A stretch of 64,000 nt of DNA from Oscillospiraceae bacterium (GCA_900176545.1 FWXP01000003.1:124001-188000); one strand, 5' to 3'. Positions 1 through 9,829 are shown, numbered from the stretch's first letter. Numbers and translations are program-made. The notes: a model not told the origin generated them from the letters alone.

Positions 1-271
1 GGCGGGAATAGATGTCTTAGTCCCCACTAAGCCTGAGCGTGAGCTGGTGGCAAAGAGGATATTCGATGAGCTTGAACTGGGTATCGTGAAGGCGGAGACC
101 TTGAAGGAATTTCAGGAACTTATTTCTACTATGCGTGACAGGGACGGTATCGAAGCCGTTATCCTCGGCTGTACGGAACTTCCGCTCCTTCTTAACTCCG
201 ACAACTGTCCGTTGCCCGTATTAGACAGCGTGGATATACATATTGAGAAGTTACTGGAGCTCGCACTCTAA
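1..271 (+). CDS. Aspartate/glutamate racemase family protein, C-terminal part (5' truncated by window edge)
   Basis: The reading frame is open from base 2 and shows only the last 90 or so residues of an Asp/Glu racemase-type enzyme. Diagnostic is the C-terminal motif AVILGCTELPLLL, in which the Cys is the second catalytic cysteine of this two-cysteine, cofactor-independent family; the preceding VPTKPERELV stretch also fits the YgeA-like branch. The enzyme interconverts L- and D-forms of an acidic amino acid in the cytoplasm. The N-terminal half with the first catalytic Cys lies outside the window, so substrate and true start cannot be judged. The next gene begins 12 bases after the stop, so the two are probably co-transcribed. 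Family is clear, substrate is inference. Confidence 0.85.
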   Translation, partial: AGIDVLVPTKPERELVAKRIFDELELGIVKAETLKEFQELISTMRDRDGIEAVILGCTELPLLLNSDNCPLPVLDSVDIHIEKLLELAL

Positions 272-283
272 AGGAGGCCTCAC

Positions 284-1306
284 ATGAAGGAGATCGTACT
301 TGGTAAGACCGGCATAAGGACACCGCAGAACGCTTTCGGCGCTCTTCCTATTCAGCGTATCAGTACCGAAGATGCCGTAAGGCTCCTTCGCCGTGCTTAC
401 GACGGAGGCATGACCTTCTTCGATACCGCAAGAGCCTACTCCGACAGCGAGATCAAGGTGGGCAAGGCTTTCGAAGGAATGAGGGATAAAGTCTTCATTG
501 CTTCCAAGACCATGGCTAAGACTCCCGAGAAGTTATGGGAGGATCTTGATACTACCCTTACCAACCTTCGTACGGACTATCTTGATATCTATCAGTTACA
601 CTGTGTACCTCAGTGCTATCGCCCCGGTGACGGCACGGGTATGTACGAGGCTTTACAGGAAGCAAAGGCACAGGGAAAGATACGTCATATCGGTATCACG
701 GCTCATCTTATCGGAGTTGCGGAAGAGATAGTAAAGAGCGGTCTTTATGAGACTTTGCAGTTTCCTTTCTGCTACCTTGCAACGAACCGTGATATCGCTC
801 TTGTAAAGGCGACAGTCGAGGCGGATATGGGTTTTATCGCCATGAAGGGATTATCAGGCGGTCTTCTTACAAATGCCGATGCCTGTATGGCATTCATGAG
901 TGAATACGAAGTGCTTCCCATCTGGGGAGTTCAAAGGGAAGAGGAGCTGGATCAGTGGCTGTCTTTCTTCACGAGGGATATCTCCATGACACCTGAGATC
1001 AAGAAGTTTATCGAGGAAGACAGAAAGAGCCTTATGGGAGATTTCTGCAGAGGCTGCGGATATTGTATGCCATGTGCCGCGGGGATCCAGATCAATAACT
1101 GTGCCAGGATGAGCCAGCTCATAAGACGTGCTCCGTCAGCAAATTTCCTTTCAGAGGAATGGCAGGGACTTATGGCTAAGATCGAAGACTGTATCGATTG
1201 CGGAGTATGTAAGACAAGATGTCCTTACGGACTTGATATACCGAACCTTCTGCGCAAGAACTATGCGGATTATAAGGATATAGTGGCAGGTAAGGTGACC
1301 GTATGA
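284..1306 (+). CDS. Aldo/keto reductase with C-terminal iron-sulfur (ferredoxin-like) domain
   Basis: 340 residues. An N-terminal TIM-barrel aldo/keto reductase (about 1-230) keeps the family tetrad: Asp and Tyr in DTARAYSD, Lys in ASKTMAKT, His in DIYQLHC. The last 110 residues carry two cysteine clusters, CRGCGYCMPC and CIDCGVCKTRCP, which fit two [4Fe-4S] centres. This domain combination is common in anaerobes and suggests electron exchange with ferredoxin besides NAD(P)H. The substrate is not known from sequence. An RBS (aggaggcc) lies just upstream of the ATG; the stop overlaps the next start in an ATGA junction, so translation is coupled to the small gene behind it. Confidence 0.9.
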   Translation: MKEIVLGKTGIRTPQNAFGALPIQRISTEDAVRLLRRAYDGGMTFFDTARAYSDSEIKVGKAFEGMRDKVFIASKTMAKTPEKLWEDLDTTLTNLRTDYLDIYQLHCVPQCYRPGDGTGMYEALQEAKAQGKIRHIGITAHLIGVAEEIVKSGLYETLQFPFCYLATNRDIALVKATVEADMGFIAMKGLSGGLLTNADACMAFMSEYEVLPIWGVQREEELDQWLSFFTRDISMTPEIKKFIEEDRKSLMGDFCRGCGYCMPCAAGIQINNCARMSQLIRRAPSANFLSEEWQGLMAKIEDCIDCGVCKTRCPYGLDIPNLLRKNYADYKDIVAGKVTV

Positions 1307-1539
1307 AGTTCTTAGATCGTTTATTTGCAGGAGCCGGGAAGGAGAAGGGGAGATACCCTTACGATCCTTTGAGAGAGTACCCCGTTATCAGGAGCTCCAT
1401 CTGCACCGGAGAGAAGGTAGCAGGGTTCAAGAACCGTGAAGACGGACACTTTACGGATGTTATGTTCATCAGGAATAAGGCGGATGAGGAAAAGTTCAAG
1501 AAACTCTACGATATCGACGATCTCCCCGTCGAATATTGA
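1303..1539 (+). CDS. Small conserved-looking hypothetical protein, coupled to the aldo/keto reductase
   Basis: 78 residues, soluble and charged, no signal peptide or membrane segment. I do not recognise a family. Features: a basic N-terminus (FLDRLFAGAGKEKGR), a segment with a single Cys (SSICTGEK), and an acidic end. It starts inside the last codons of the reductase (ATGA overlap), so it is almost certainly translated from the same message and may work with it. The frame keeps the local codon preference, which supports a real gene. Function unknown. Confidence 0.7.
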   Translation: MKFLDRLFAGAGKEKGRYPYDPLREYPVIRSSICTGEKVAGFKNREDGHFTDVMFIRNKADEEKFKKLYDIDDLPVEY

Positions 1540-1682
1540 GATATATAAGTTGCATAATTCGGGGGCTTTGAAGAGCAAAAAGATTTTACTTCTTTATATT
1601 TAAAAGAATTTCACGAAGATATATAATAATCCTGTTTTGCTTCCTGTATTTTGGCAAGACAGAGGGAGATTAATGTATAAAA

Positions 1683-4439
1683 ATGGAAAAGCCTTTTGTT
1701 GGCACTATTGAAGAGGTCTTGAGCAAGCTCGGTACAGATACCGAGAAGGGTCTTACTTCGACCGAAGCCGGCGAGCGACTTGAAAAATTCGGCCCTAACT
1801 CTTTGGGCGAGGAGAAGAAGGTTCCTTTGTGGAAGAAGTTCCTTCTCCAGTTCGCGGACGCGATGGTAATAATCCTTATCGTGGCAGCAGCTCTTTCTGC
1901 AGTCATGGCGATCAAGGAGAATAACGGATTTGAGGGATGGATAGATGTATTTGTAATCATCGCCATCGTAATCCTTAATGCTGTTCTTGGTGTATATCAG
2001 GAAGGTAAGGCCGATCAGGCTCTTGCAGCACTTAAGAAGATGAGCTCTGCTCAGAGCAAGGTCATCCGTAACGGCGAGCTCGTTATGGTTGATTCTGAGA
2101 GACTTGTTGAAGGTGATATCGTGTCTATCGACGCAGGTGATGCCATCGCAGCCGATATCAGGCTTATAGATTCCAATTCTCTTCAGGCAGAGGAATCTTC
2201 TCTTACCGGTGAGTCCGTTCCTGTCGATAAGGATGCTAAGGCTATCCTTGATGAGGATTGCTCCATCGGTGACAGAAAGAACATGCTCTTTATGGGTACA
2301 GCCGTAACTTACGGTCGTGCCAAGGGTGTTGTCGTTGGAACAGGTAAGAATACGGAGCTTGGTAAGATCGCCGATAAGCTTACGAGTATTGAGGATGAGA
2401 CAACTCCTCTGCAGAAGGGTCTTAATGCATTAGGTAAGATCCTTGCAGCAGTCTGCATCGTCGTGTGCGTCATCGTATTCCTTGTTGATATCTTCGTTCA
2501 GAAGCAGAGCGTTATGGATGCTCTCATGACTGCCGTATCTCTTGCAGTTGCTGCTATCCCCGAGGGACTTGCAGCCGTAGTTACCATCGTTCTTTCCATC
2601 GGTATGACAAAGATGGCAGAGAGCAATGCCGTAGTAAAGAGACTTCTTGCAGTAGAGACATTGGGCTGCGTAGATGTTATCTGCTCCGATAAGACAGGTA
2701 CTCTTACACAGAACCAGATGACAGTTAAGGTCATCTACGACGGACTTCACGTATATGACGTTGAGGGTAACGGCTATGCTCCCGAGGGACGCATCCTCGG
2801 GCCTGACGGCAAGGTATATACGCCTGAGGGCGTCGGCGAAATGCTCTGCCGCGCAGCAGTACTCTGTAATGACGCATCTATCGTAAAGGGAGATGACGGT
2901 TCCTATTCCTGCATCGGTGACCCTACGGAGGGTTCCCTTACTACTCTCGGTTCCAAGTGCGGAATGCTCAGGGAAGAGATGATGAATCGCTTCAAGAGAG
3001 TAAAGGAATTGCCTTTCGATTCCGATCGTAAGATGATGACAACATATAACACGGGCATCGAGGAAGGTAAGCTCATCAGCTTCACCAAGGGTGCTCCCGA
3101 TATCGTACTCAGCAGATGTGCTTTCTACGCTGATAAGGACGGCGAGCATCCCATGACTCCCGAGTTCCTTGACAGGATCACAAAGCAGAACCACGAGTTT
3201 GCCAGCAAGGCTATCCGTGTTCTCGCTTTCGCTTACAGAAAGCACGATGATCTTAATGTGGAGCCTGACTTCTCTCACGAGAAGGATATGGTATTCATCG
3301 GATTGATCGGTATGATCGACCCTGAGAGAGAAGAAGCTAAGGCAGCTATCGCAGTATGTAAGGAAGCCGGCATCAGGACAGTAATGATCACCGGTGACTT
3401 CAAGGATTCTGCAGTTGCCATCGGTAATAACCTCAACATGATGGGTGAGGGCGCAGGTGCTCTTTCCGGTTCCGAGCTCGACAAGATGAGCGAGGAAGAC
3501 CTTCGTGTCGCATGTGAGACAACGAACGTTTACGCTCGTGTATCTCCTGAGCATAAGGTAAGGATCGTAACCGCTCTTCGTGACAATAACCACATCGCTT
3601 CCATGACAGGTGACGGCGTTAACGACGCTCCTGCATTGAAAGCAGCAGATATCGGTGTAGCTATGGGTATCACGGGTACTGACGTATCCAAGAACGCAGC
3701 TGACATGATCCTTATGGACGATAACTTCGCTACTATCGTTAAGGCAGTAGAGCAGGGTAGAGTAATCTATGCGAACATCAGAAAGTTCGTAAGCTTCCTT
3801 CTTTCCTGTAACGTAGGTGAGATACTCGTTATCTTCCTTATCTCTCTGATCCCCAACACGATCGTTCCGGGTATCGCAGCTCCCCTTACAGCTATCCAGC
3901 TTCTCTGGCTGAACCTCGTTACCGACTCTTTCCCCGCTCTGGCTCTCGGCCGTGAGAAGGGTGAGCCCGGCATAATGAAGCTTCCTCCCAGAAAGAAGGG
4001 TGAGCCTATCATCAACGGTTCCATGAAGATAAGTATCGCAGTTCAGGCTATCGCTATCTTTGTCAGCGTAGCTACCGCATTCCTTGTATCACTGACTTCT
4101 ACGTCAAACTTCTTCTTCGATACAACATCGATCGAGAACATTACAGGTGCAAGGACAATGGCATTCGCTACACTTATCCTGGCTGAGCTCTTCAGAGCAT
4201 TTGCCGCAAGATCCGAGAGGATGTCCGTATTCAAGATCGGTCTCTTCTCCAACAAGATGATGAACGCTGCAGTTGGTCTGTCGATCGTTATGCTCCTGGC
4301 TGTTATCTACATCCCGGGCATCAACAAGATCTTCGATAACGTAGCTCTTAATCCTACGGCTTGGCTTCTTATCATCCCGTTGGCTCTTATCCCTTTCACC
4401 GCAAGTGAGGTGTTCAAGGCAATAAAGGGCAGGAAATGA
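1683..4439 (+). CDS. Cation-translocating P-type ATPase, calcium (SERCA/PMCA-like) type
   Basis: 918 residues, usual length for bacterial P2-type ATPases. Order: cation-transporter N domain (1-70), membrane pair, actuator domain with LTGES near residue 180, membrane pair with PEGLAAV (the Ca-pump M4 motif), phosphorylation site DKTGTLT with the phosphorylated Asp at 336, nucleotide domain with KGAPD, hinge TGDGVNDAP, and a six-helix C-terminal membrane part with NLVTDSFPAL. These predict ATP-driven export of Ca2+, possibly other divalent cations. It stands alone, followed by a terminator hairpin. The Shine-Dalgarno (agagggag) is about 15 bases from the chosen ATG, slightly long, but no better start exists. 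Ion specificity is inference from the M4 and M6 motifs. Confidence 0.92.
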   Translation: MEKPFVGTIEEVLSKLGTDTEKGLTSTEAGERLEKFGPNSLGEEKKVPLWKKFLLQFADAMVIILIVAAALSAVMAIKENNGFEGWIDVFVIIAIVILNAVLGVYQEGKADQALAALKKMSSAQSKVIRNGELVMVDSERLVEGDIVSIDAGDAIAADIRLIDSNSLQAEESSLTGESVPVDKDAKAILDEDCSIGDRKNMLFMGTAVTYGRAKGVVVGTGKNTELGKIADKLTSIEDETTPLQKGLNALGKILAAVCIVVCVIVFLVDIFVQKQSVMDALMTAVSLAVAAIPEGLAAVVTIVLSIGMTKMAESNAVVKRLLAVETLGCVDVICSDKTGTLTQNQMTVKVIYDGLHVYDVEGNGYAPEGRILGPDGKVYTPEGVGEMLCRAAVLCNDASIVKGDDGSYSCIGDPTEGSLTTLGSKCGMLREEMMNRFKRVKELPFDSDRKMMTTYNTGIEEGKLISFTKGAPDIVLSRCAFYADKDGEHPMTPEFLDRITKQNHEFASKAIRVLAFAYRKHDDLNVEPDFSHEKDMVFIGLIGMIDPEREEAKAAIAVCKEAGIRTVMITGDFKDSAVAIGNNLNMMGEGAGALSGSELDKMSEEDLRVACETTNVYARVSPEHKVRIVTALRDNNHIASMTGDGVNDAPALKAADIGVAMGITGTDVSKNAADMILMDDNFATIVKAVEQGRVIYANIRKFVSFLLSCNVGEILVIFLISLIPNTIVPGIAAPLTAIQLLWLNLVTDSFPALALGREKGEPGIMKLPPRKKGEPIINGSMKISIAVQAIAIFVSVATAFLVSLTSTSNFFFDTTSIENITGARTMAFATLILAELFRAFAARSERMSVFKIGLFSNKMMNAAVGLSIVMLLAVIYIPGINKIFDNVALNPTAWLLIIPLALIPFTASEVFKAIKGRK

Positions 4440-4464
4440 TATAAGCCTTATCCTAAGACATAAC

Positions 4465-4495
4465 AGAAGGGTCACCCTGATTGGGTGGCCCTTCT
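4465..4495. terminator. Hairpin terminator shared by convergent genes
   Basis: A 13-base stem (agaagggtcaccc with gggtggcccttct, one G-U pair) closes a 5-base loop between the ATPase stop and the end of the convergent adhesin gene. The T-rich tail is short on both sides, so it is probably a bidirectional or weak terminator. Confidence 0.75.
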
Positions 4496-4519
4496 TGTAT
4501 CTGAAGATATCTGATCAGG

Positions 4520-7198
4520 TCATCTTTGTTCATTGTTTCCCGTGGGAAGCAAACCGTTCTTACGCTCGTAACGAAGTAGGGCCAGTACCTGGAATGCTAC
4601 GAAGATATAGATGACTCCGATGATCCTTGCATAACCTAAGGATTCGCCTGTGGAAGTAACTGCTGAAGCAGTCCCGGCGGTTACTGCCGCTGCTTCAGAC
4701 TGAGTCGTTGCCAGACCTCTTCCTGCTCCGTTGACATCATTCGGATCTATCCCGGAAGCCGCAGGTTCCGCAGCAGTTACCACGTCCTGAGATGTCGTGG
4801 TGACCGACGGTTCGGAGGAAGGCTCCGTAGGTATTACGACTGCCGCCGCGGCTGCTGCCGACGGTGTGGTAGATGTCGGAGCCGTAGTAGCCGCAGGTTC
4901 CGTCGGAGTTGTAGGATCGACTATCACGGCTGCTGCTCTGTCGTTGGCGAAGTAGACATCACGGCTTGCCCTGTCGGAACTTATGATCGTTACCGTATAT
5001 GTTTGTCCGCCATACGTCACTGTCGCAGGAATTGAACTTACATCGTTGGCAAATGCATAGAAGTAGTTGTTCTCATCCCTTGCATATCCGTCAGGTGCAG
5101 AGGTTTCAGTCAGCATATAGACTCTTTCTCTGTCTACTTCGAAGGAAGCTACACCGCCGGCTCCCGTAGTCTGTGTAACAGCTGTACCAAGGGTCACGGT
5201 ATTGCCGGTTCCAAGGGTGACAGGAGCAAGTGAGAACTGTGCTCCCTGAAGGAGTGCCGTAGTATCACCGGTCTCATGCTTTATAACATTGAGGTTAGCG
5301 ATATCCGGATTGTAGGATGAAGCTGATCCTGCACTCCTTACTACCTGGCACTGGAAGTAGAATCCGTCAGCTATAGCGGGCAATACCCCGTCTATAGATA
5401 TGCTGTTGGTGCTGTTGCTCTGATCCAGCTGGGTGCCTACGCGCCTGTTGACCGTAGCCCTGTAGGTGATGGTATATGCCGTCTGATCTCTCAGTGTCAG
5501 CGTCAGTACCTTCGTTGTCTCGTCGTAGGTGTAGGTCTCTGTCGTAAGTGCACCGCCGTCATCCCTTGTTATCGCTACCGAGGATACCTGAAGATCATAT
5601 GTCTCAGGAAATGTGTCTACGAGAGTCAGCGTATCGTGACTGTCTGTAGTATCTACATTCAGCGCCAGAGGATTGACCGTTATGGTAAAGATAGCATTAG
5701 GAGCAGTGGCCGTATCGTATCTTCCCGTTTTTTCTATTACAGGAGGCATGTCGAATGCTGCATCCGCCGTTGCTTCGTCGATCATGGGTCCATTATCCAG
5801 ATAGAGCTTTGCGTTGTTTTGATAAACTCCGTGGGCCGATGCCTGCTGGGTCACCCTGACATAGTATCTTATACGCACATTAGCGCCGTCCGTATTCTTG
5901 AGGTAATCAGTTATCGTGGGATTGCTCAGATCGAACTTTACCTGATTGTTCGGGAGAATCTCGACCTGCACGAGATCGGTATATACACCGCCACCTACAA
6001 CGTAGAATCCGTCAGTTACAAAGGTGGTATTCGTTGGGAGAGTATCGATAACATATATATTGCTGAAGTTTTCAGTGATCTTATATACATAGATATCCCA
6101 TCCGATCAGTCCTTCGTCAACTATATTGCCGGCGTGGTATTTATTGATCTTGACATCATATGTACCGATATCGTGATAATCGATCGCTGCGGGCGCCGTA
6201 TCGCTCACTGCTTCGAGCGTATTGCTGACATTTCCGTGATATCCGGCAGGTCCGTAAGAGTCACCGATAAAGGATCTGTCTCCGTTCGGATCGTAGAGAG
6301 CGGGTCTGATCGTTACCTGATATCTTATGTAGATCGTTTCTCCGTCCGCCATGGAATCTAAGGTAAACCTGAATCCCGTATTCGTAAGATAAGCGAGCGT
6401 ATAGTTACCCGTATAGGCATTGGTACAGGCTGCGTCAGTATATATGCCGAACGTACTTGTATCGATATCCTGTCCTGCGGAAGGCCAGTCGGATACAACG
6501 ACATTGTTATTGACGCCGTGAGAGATGACATAAGCAATATACTGGTATCTGTGAGTAGCGTCATCTACCAGAGTACGGTTATCTTTGTTGACTTCCAGGG
6601 AAGTCTGCTGAGCATTTGGCCGCTCCATATTGATGGTGACAGATTCGGCTACTCCCGGGAAATCAGCAGTGATACTTGCCGGCAGATTGGAATCCGTGAC
6701 ATCCCCGATGACCTGACCGGAGAATGTCAGTTCACTCCACCTGTTCGTACCGGAGCAGAATTCAGTACCGTTCGCATCGTCAAAGTAGGTGATGGTGATG
6801 GAATGTTCATTGACGACGAAGCTTCCGACAGCCTTGTTACCGTTCACCAATGTATCGCTTGCACTGTTGAAACTGATACGTTCCGGAAGCTGGTAGGTAA
6901 ATGTCTGGCCGGGAACAACGACACCGGGTCCGTCGGGGAATGTCCATTTGAGATCGACGTAGATATAGTCGGCATTATATGCCACAGTGGGCGGGTTATC
7001 GCCCCTAAGCGAGACAGGCTCGTTATTGCTGTCTCTTGTGTAGATGTTGACCAGCGTGATCGTGGCTGAATCCTGAAGTGCATTGTCATCTGCCCGGACG
7101 ATGCTTCGACTGATCATGGATCCCAAGTTCAGGATGAACATCGAGCAGGTGAGCAATAGTGCCAGATGCTTTAGTAAACTTCTTGTTCTCTTCCTCAT
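4520..7198 (-). CDS. Large Ig-fold/CnaB surface adhesin with C-terminal membrane anchor
   Basis: 892 residues from the chosen ATG, which follows a good RBS (gaggg, 7 bases); a longer frame adds 20 residues but lacks an RBS. A basic, hydrophobic N-terminus (about 1-38) is a signal peptide. Then come repeated beta-rich segments typical of Gram-positive SDR/collagen-binding-like adhesins (about 40-640), a SpaA/CnaB prealbumin-like domain (about 650-745, with TETSAPDGY), a Thr/Pro/Ala-rich wall-spanning linker (755-850) and a terminal hydrophobic helix (about 859-875) followed by RYERK. CnaB domains often form an internal isopeptide bond. The expected LPxTG before the helix is replaced by VTSTGE, while an LPTG sits behind the helix near the end. 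Likely role: adhesion or pilus-like surface display. No sortase gene is near. Confidence 0.85.
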   Translation of the reverse strand: MRKRTRSLLKHLALLLTCSMFILNLGSMISRSIVRADDNALQDSATITLVNIYTRDSNNEPVSLRGDNPPTVAYNADYIYVDLKWTFPDGPGVVVPGQTFTYQLPERISFNSASDTLVNGNKAVGSFVVNEHSITITYFDDANGTEFCSGTNRWSELTFSGQVIGDVTDSNLPASITADFPGVAESVTINMERPNAQQTSLEVNKDNRTLVDDATHRYQYIAYVISHGVNNNVVVSDWPSAGQDIDTSTFGIYTDAACTNAYTGNYTLAYLTNTGFRFTLDSMADGETIYIRYQVTIRPALYDPNGDRSFIGDSYGPAGYHGNVSNTLEAVSDTAPAAIDYHDIGTYDVKINKYHAGNIVDEGLIGWDIYVYKITENFSNIYVIDTLPTNTTFVTDGFYVVGGGVYTDLVQVEILPNNQVKFDLSNPTITDYLKNTDGANVRIRYYVRVTQQASAHGVYQNNAKLYLDNGPMIDEATADAAFDMPPVIEKTGRYDTATAPNAIFTITVNPLALNVDTTDSHDTLTLVDTFPETYDLQVSSVAITRDDGGALTTETYTYDETTKVLTLTLRDQTAYTITYRATVNRRVGTQLDQSNSTNSISIDGVLPAIADGFYFQCQVVRSAGSASSYNPDIANLNVIKHETGDTTALLQGAQFSLAPVTLGTGNTVTLGTAVTQTTGAGGVASFEVDRERVYMLTETSAPDGYARDENNYFYAFANDVSSIPATVTYGGQTYTVTIISSDRASRDVYFANDRAAAVIVDPTTPTEPAATTAPTSTTPSAAAAAAVVIPTEPSSEPSVTTTSQDVVTAAEPAASGIDPNDVNGAGRGLATTQSEAAAVTAGTASAVTSTGESLGYARIIGVIYIFVAFQVLALLRYERKNGLLPTGNNEQR

Positions 7199-7495
7199 AG
7201 TAAGCCCTCGCTTTCTGATGTGACGGAGGCCGCATCCATAGTAGATCCAATAAAACATTTATTGATATAAATCTATTCTAAGGATTAGGGATTAATAGAA
7301 TATGTACGTATCAGGTATAAAATGTGGATAAAATGGCAATAGAATATTGAAGAAACGTAAACTTTAGCGCTATTGAGGCTATCTGAAAAGCATCTTTCTT
7401 ATCATTCGGAAAAATGGCTTCAGACAAGTATTTGCATATATGAAATGCATATGTTATTATAATTCGGCTGATAATTCGGTTTGGAGGCGTATATA

Positions 7496-7759
7496 ATGAA
7501 CGGATTAACAATAATTCTTTCGATCTTGGATATATTATCCGGAATCATCATGGTTGGTCTCTTCCTTGTTCAGGAAGGTAATGACCGCGGTATGGGCGTT
7601 GTTTCCGGTGCTACTAATACGATGGACTCTTACTACAGTAAGACTAAGGGCAGATCCCTTGAGGAGCGACTCAAGTTCGCTACCAAGGTAACGGCGATCG
7701 TCTTCGCAGTTGTTTCTGTTTCCCTTTATCTGGCTATCACAAAGTCCTGGGGATTCTGA
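7496..7759 (+). CDS. secG: Preprotein translocase subunit SecG
   Basis: 87 residues with two hydrophobic helices separated by a polar loop, the SecG pattern. The motif LVQEGNDRGMGVVSG between the helices is diagnostic (family usual: LLQ.GK..G....SG). SecG joins SecYE and helps SecA-driven protein export through the cytoplasmic membrane. The ATG at 7496 follows GGAGG by 8 bases; the longer frame start at 7481 would put the RBS inside the gene. Order secG then rnr is the classical Firmicute arrangement. The roughly 300 bases upstream, between this gene and the divergent adhesin, are AT-rich and contain a TATAAT at 7458; I see no further gene there. Confidence 0.93.
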   Translation: MNGLTIILSILDILSGIIMVGLFLVQEGNDRGMGVVSGATNTMDSYYSKTKGRSLEERLKFATKVTAIVFAVVSVSLYLAITKSWGF

Positions 7760-7782
7760 GAGAGCTGATCATTTGATCATCC

Positions 7783-7812
7783 AAGACCGTCTTGCATAAG
7801 ACGGTCTTTTTT
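7783..7812 (+). terminator. Intrinsic terminator between secG and rnr
   Basis: Perfect 11-base stem (aagaccgtctt / aagacggtctt) with a GCAT loop, followed by a run of T. Lies 23 bases after the secG stop and 28 before rnr, so rnr is reached by partial read-through or has its own promoter. Confidence 0.88.
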
Positions 7813-7840
7813 TATTTAATTGATATAAGAGGTGAATACT

Positions 7841-9829
7841 ATGGCTAAGTACAGCAGTAAGAAGAGCAGATCTTCAGTAAATATGAGTATAAGACAGCAG
7901 GAGAGGAACGGTGCCATGAGACCTCTGGATCTCGATGCACCCAAGTGCTATGCGGATATAGCTCCCAGAGGACCTCAGGGAGTCAAGAATCAGGTCATCG
8001 GAGTACTTCTGGAGAACGGCGAAGGCGGTATCGTAATGCCCGATCCTTCCTTCAAGGAGACAAACTTCGGACCCGTAAGGATAGAGAAGAATAACTTAAA
8101 CGGCGCTCCTTTCAAGATGACCGTCGTTTGTGAGATATTAAACCCCGCTTCGGAGAATCGTGACTACAGAGGCAAGATCGTCGAAGTGCTCGGGGATATG
8201 GGTAATAACGACGTCAAGATGCTTGCTGTAATGAGGCAGTTCGGTCTTGCTTCCACATTCCCCGACGAAGTCGTGGAGGAAGTAAAGGATCTTCCCGTTA
8301 ATCCCGATCCCGAGCTGGTGGATAAGGAGATAGCAGCGGGAAGACATGATCTTCGTGATCTTCTTACCATAACGATAGACGGAGAGGAAGCTAAGGACTT
8401 AGACGATGCCATCTCCATAGAGCGATTGCCCGGCGGCAACTATAAGCTCTATGTACATATCGCGGACGTATCGAATTATGTAAAGGAGAATACGGCGCTC
8501 GACAGGGAGGCTTTCTTAAGAGCTACTTCCGTATATCTCGTAGACAGGGTAATACCGATGCTTCCTCCTAAGCTCAGTAATGGTCTTTGCAGCCTTAATC
8601 CCAATGTGGACAGGCTCACTATGACAGCAGAGATGCTGATTGACGATAACGGCATCACATATGACGGCAGCATCTATGAGAGCGTTATACGAAGTGACAG
8701 AAGGATGAGCTACAAGGAGACATTCCGTATCCTTACAGAGCCAAAGGACAGTGATGCTGAGGAATACGGCCCCATCGTTCCAATGCTCTCTGAGATGAAG
8801 GTGTTGGCCGAGATCTTAAAGCGCATGAGAGACGGTAAGGGTGCGATCAACTTCGACTTCCCCGAGCCCAAGGTCATCTTGAACGACGACGGTTCCGTCA
8901 AGGATATCATGCCGTATCCTATCAATTTCTGTAACGGTATCATCGAGCAGTTCATGATATGTGCCAACGAGTTCGTGGCAGAGAGGTTTGCTACCATGAA
9001 CTATCCTTTCGTATACAGGGTGCACGAGGATCCCGACGCGCTTAAGATAGCCAAGTTCTGTAATGTAGCAAGGAACTTCGGTGCCAGCGGAAGATTGTCC
9101 GGTAAGATAACTCCCCTTATGATCTCGGAGTACATGGCTACCATAAGGGATGACGAAGCTCGTCCCATGCTGGATACTGTACTTCTGCGTTCCATGGCAA
9201 AGGCCAGGTATGCTCCCGATAACCTGGGGCATTTCGGACTCGCTTCAAAGTTCTATTGCCACTTTACGAGTCCCATAAGAAGATATCCCGACCTTTATAT
9301 ACACAGGATAATTAAGAGCTATATACACGAAGAGAAGAAGAGGAGGCATTTCGCAGGACTCGTATCCAATGTCTCTGACCACTCCTCCGATATGGAGCGC
9401 AACTCCGTAGAGGCAGAGAGAGCTTCCGATGCAGTCAAGATGGCTGAGTTCATGGCAGATAAGGTAGGCGAGCACTATATGGGCAAGATCACGTCCATAA
9501 TCGGTGCAGGAGTCTTCGTAATGCTCCCTAATACCGTTGAAGGCTTCGTTCCCTTCAGGACTATGTCTGACCACTATCTCTTCGACGAGCGTTCCTACAG
9601 AGCTATCGGATCCAGGACGGGAAGAAAGCTTACCATAGGTATGGACGCTCCTGTAGTAGTAGCTGCGGTAGATACCGAAATGCACAGGATAGACTTTGTC
9701 TTCGCCGAGGGCTTTGAGGGAGGCTCCGGCCGTTCTCAGGGAAGCGGTGAGCGTAAGGCTCCCATAGGCAGGCGTAAGGCCAAGACCCTTGCCAAGAAGA
9801 GGGGAAAGAGGTCCAGAAGATCATTCTGA
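7841..9829 (+). CDS. rnr: Ribonuclease R (RNase II/R family 3'-5' exoribonuclease)
   Basis: 662 residues from the ATG at 7841 (RBS agagg; a GTG at 7832 is the frame limit). Layout: short basic N-terminal region, cold-shock-like OB fold (about 60-150), catalytic RNB domain (about 165-490) with the metal-binding aspartates in EEAKDLDDAIS and the HIADVSNYV, PMLPPKLS and SPIRRYPD motifs, an S1 RNA-binding domain (about 550-625; GKITSIIGAGVFVML) and a Lys/Arg-rich tail. Degrades structured RNA processively in the cytoplasm and assists trans-translation. It is shorter than many RNase R proteins (700-800) because the N-terminal helix-turn-helix extension is absent. The smpB gene that often follows is not here. 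Confidence 0.93.
   Translation: MAKYSSKKSRSSVNMSIRQQERNGAMRPLDLDAPKCYADIAPRGPQGVKNQVIGVLLENGEGGIVMPDPSFKETNFGPVRIEKNNLNGAPFKMTVVCEILNPASENRDYRGKIVEVLGDMGNNDVKMLAVMRQFGLASTFPDEVVEEVKDLPVNPDPELVDKEIAAGRHDLRDLLTITIDGEEAKDLDDAISIERLPGGNYKLYVHIADVSNYVKENTALDREAFLRATSVYLVDRVIPMLPPKLSNGLCSLNPNVDRLTMTAEMLIDDNGITYDGSIYESVIRSDRRMSYKETFRILTEPKDSDAEEYGPIVPMLSEMKVLAEILKRMRDGKGAINFDFPEPKVILNDDGSVKDIMPYPINFCNGIIEQFMICANEFVAERFATMNYPFVYRVHEDPDALKIAKFCNVARNFGASGRLSGKITPLMISEYMATIRDDEARPMLDTVLLRSMAKARYAPDNLGHFGLASKFYCHFTSPIRRYPDLYIHRIIKSYIHEEKKRRHFAGLVSNVSDHSSDMERNSVEAERASDAVKMAEFMADKVGEHYMGKITSIIGAGVFVMLPNTVEGFVPFRTMSDHYLFDERSYRAIGSRTGRKLTIGMDAPVVVAAVDTEMHRIDFVFAEGFEGGSGRSQGSGERKAPIGRRKAKTLAKKRGKRSRRSF

Noticed and set aside
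2430-3593. Long minus-strand open frame (387 codons) inside the P-type ATPase gene
   Set aside because: It is the antisense shadow of a strongly conserved ATPase; the translated product is Cys/His-rich noise without RBS or family resemblance.
5636-6361. Plus-strand open frame of 241 codons inside the adhesin gene
   Set aside because: Shadow frame opposite a repeat-rich adhesin; no RBS and unnatural composition.
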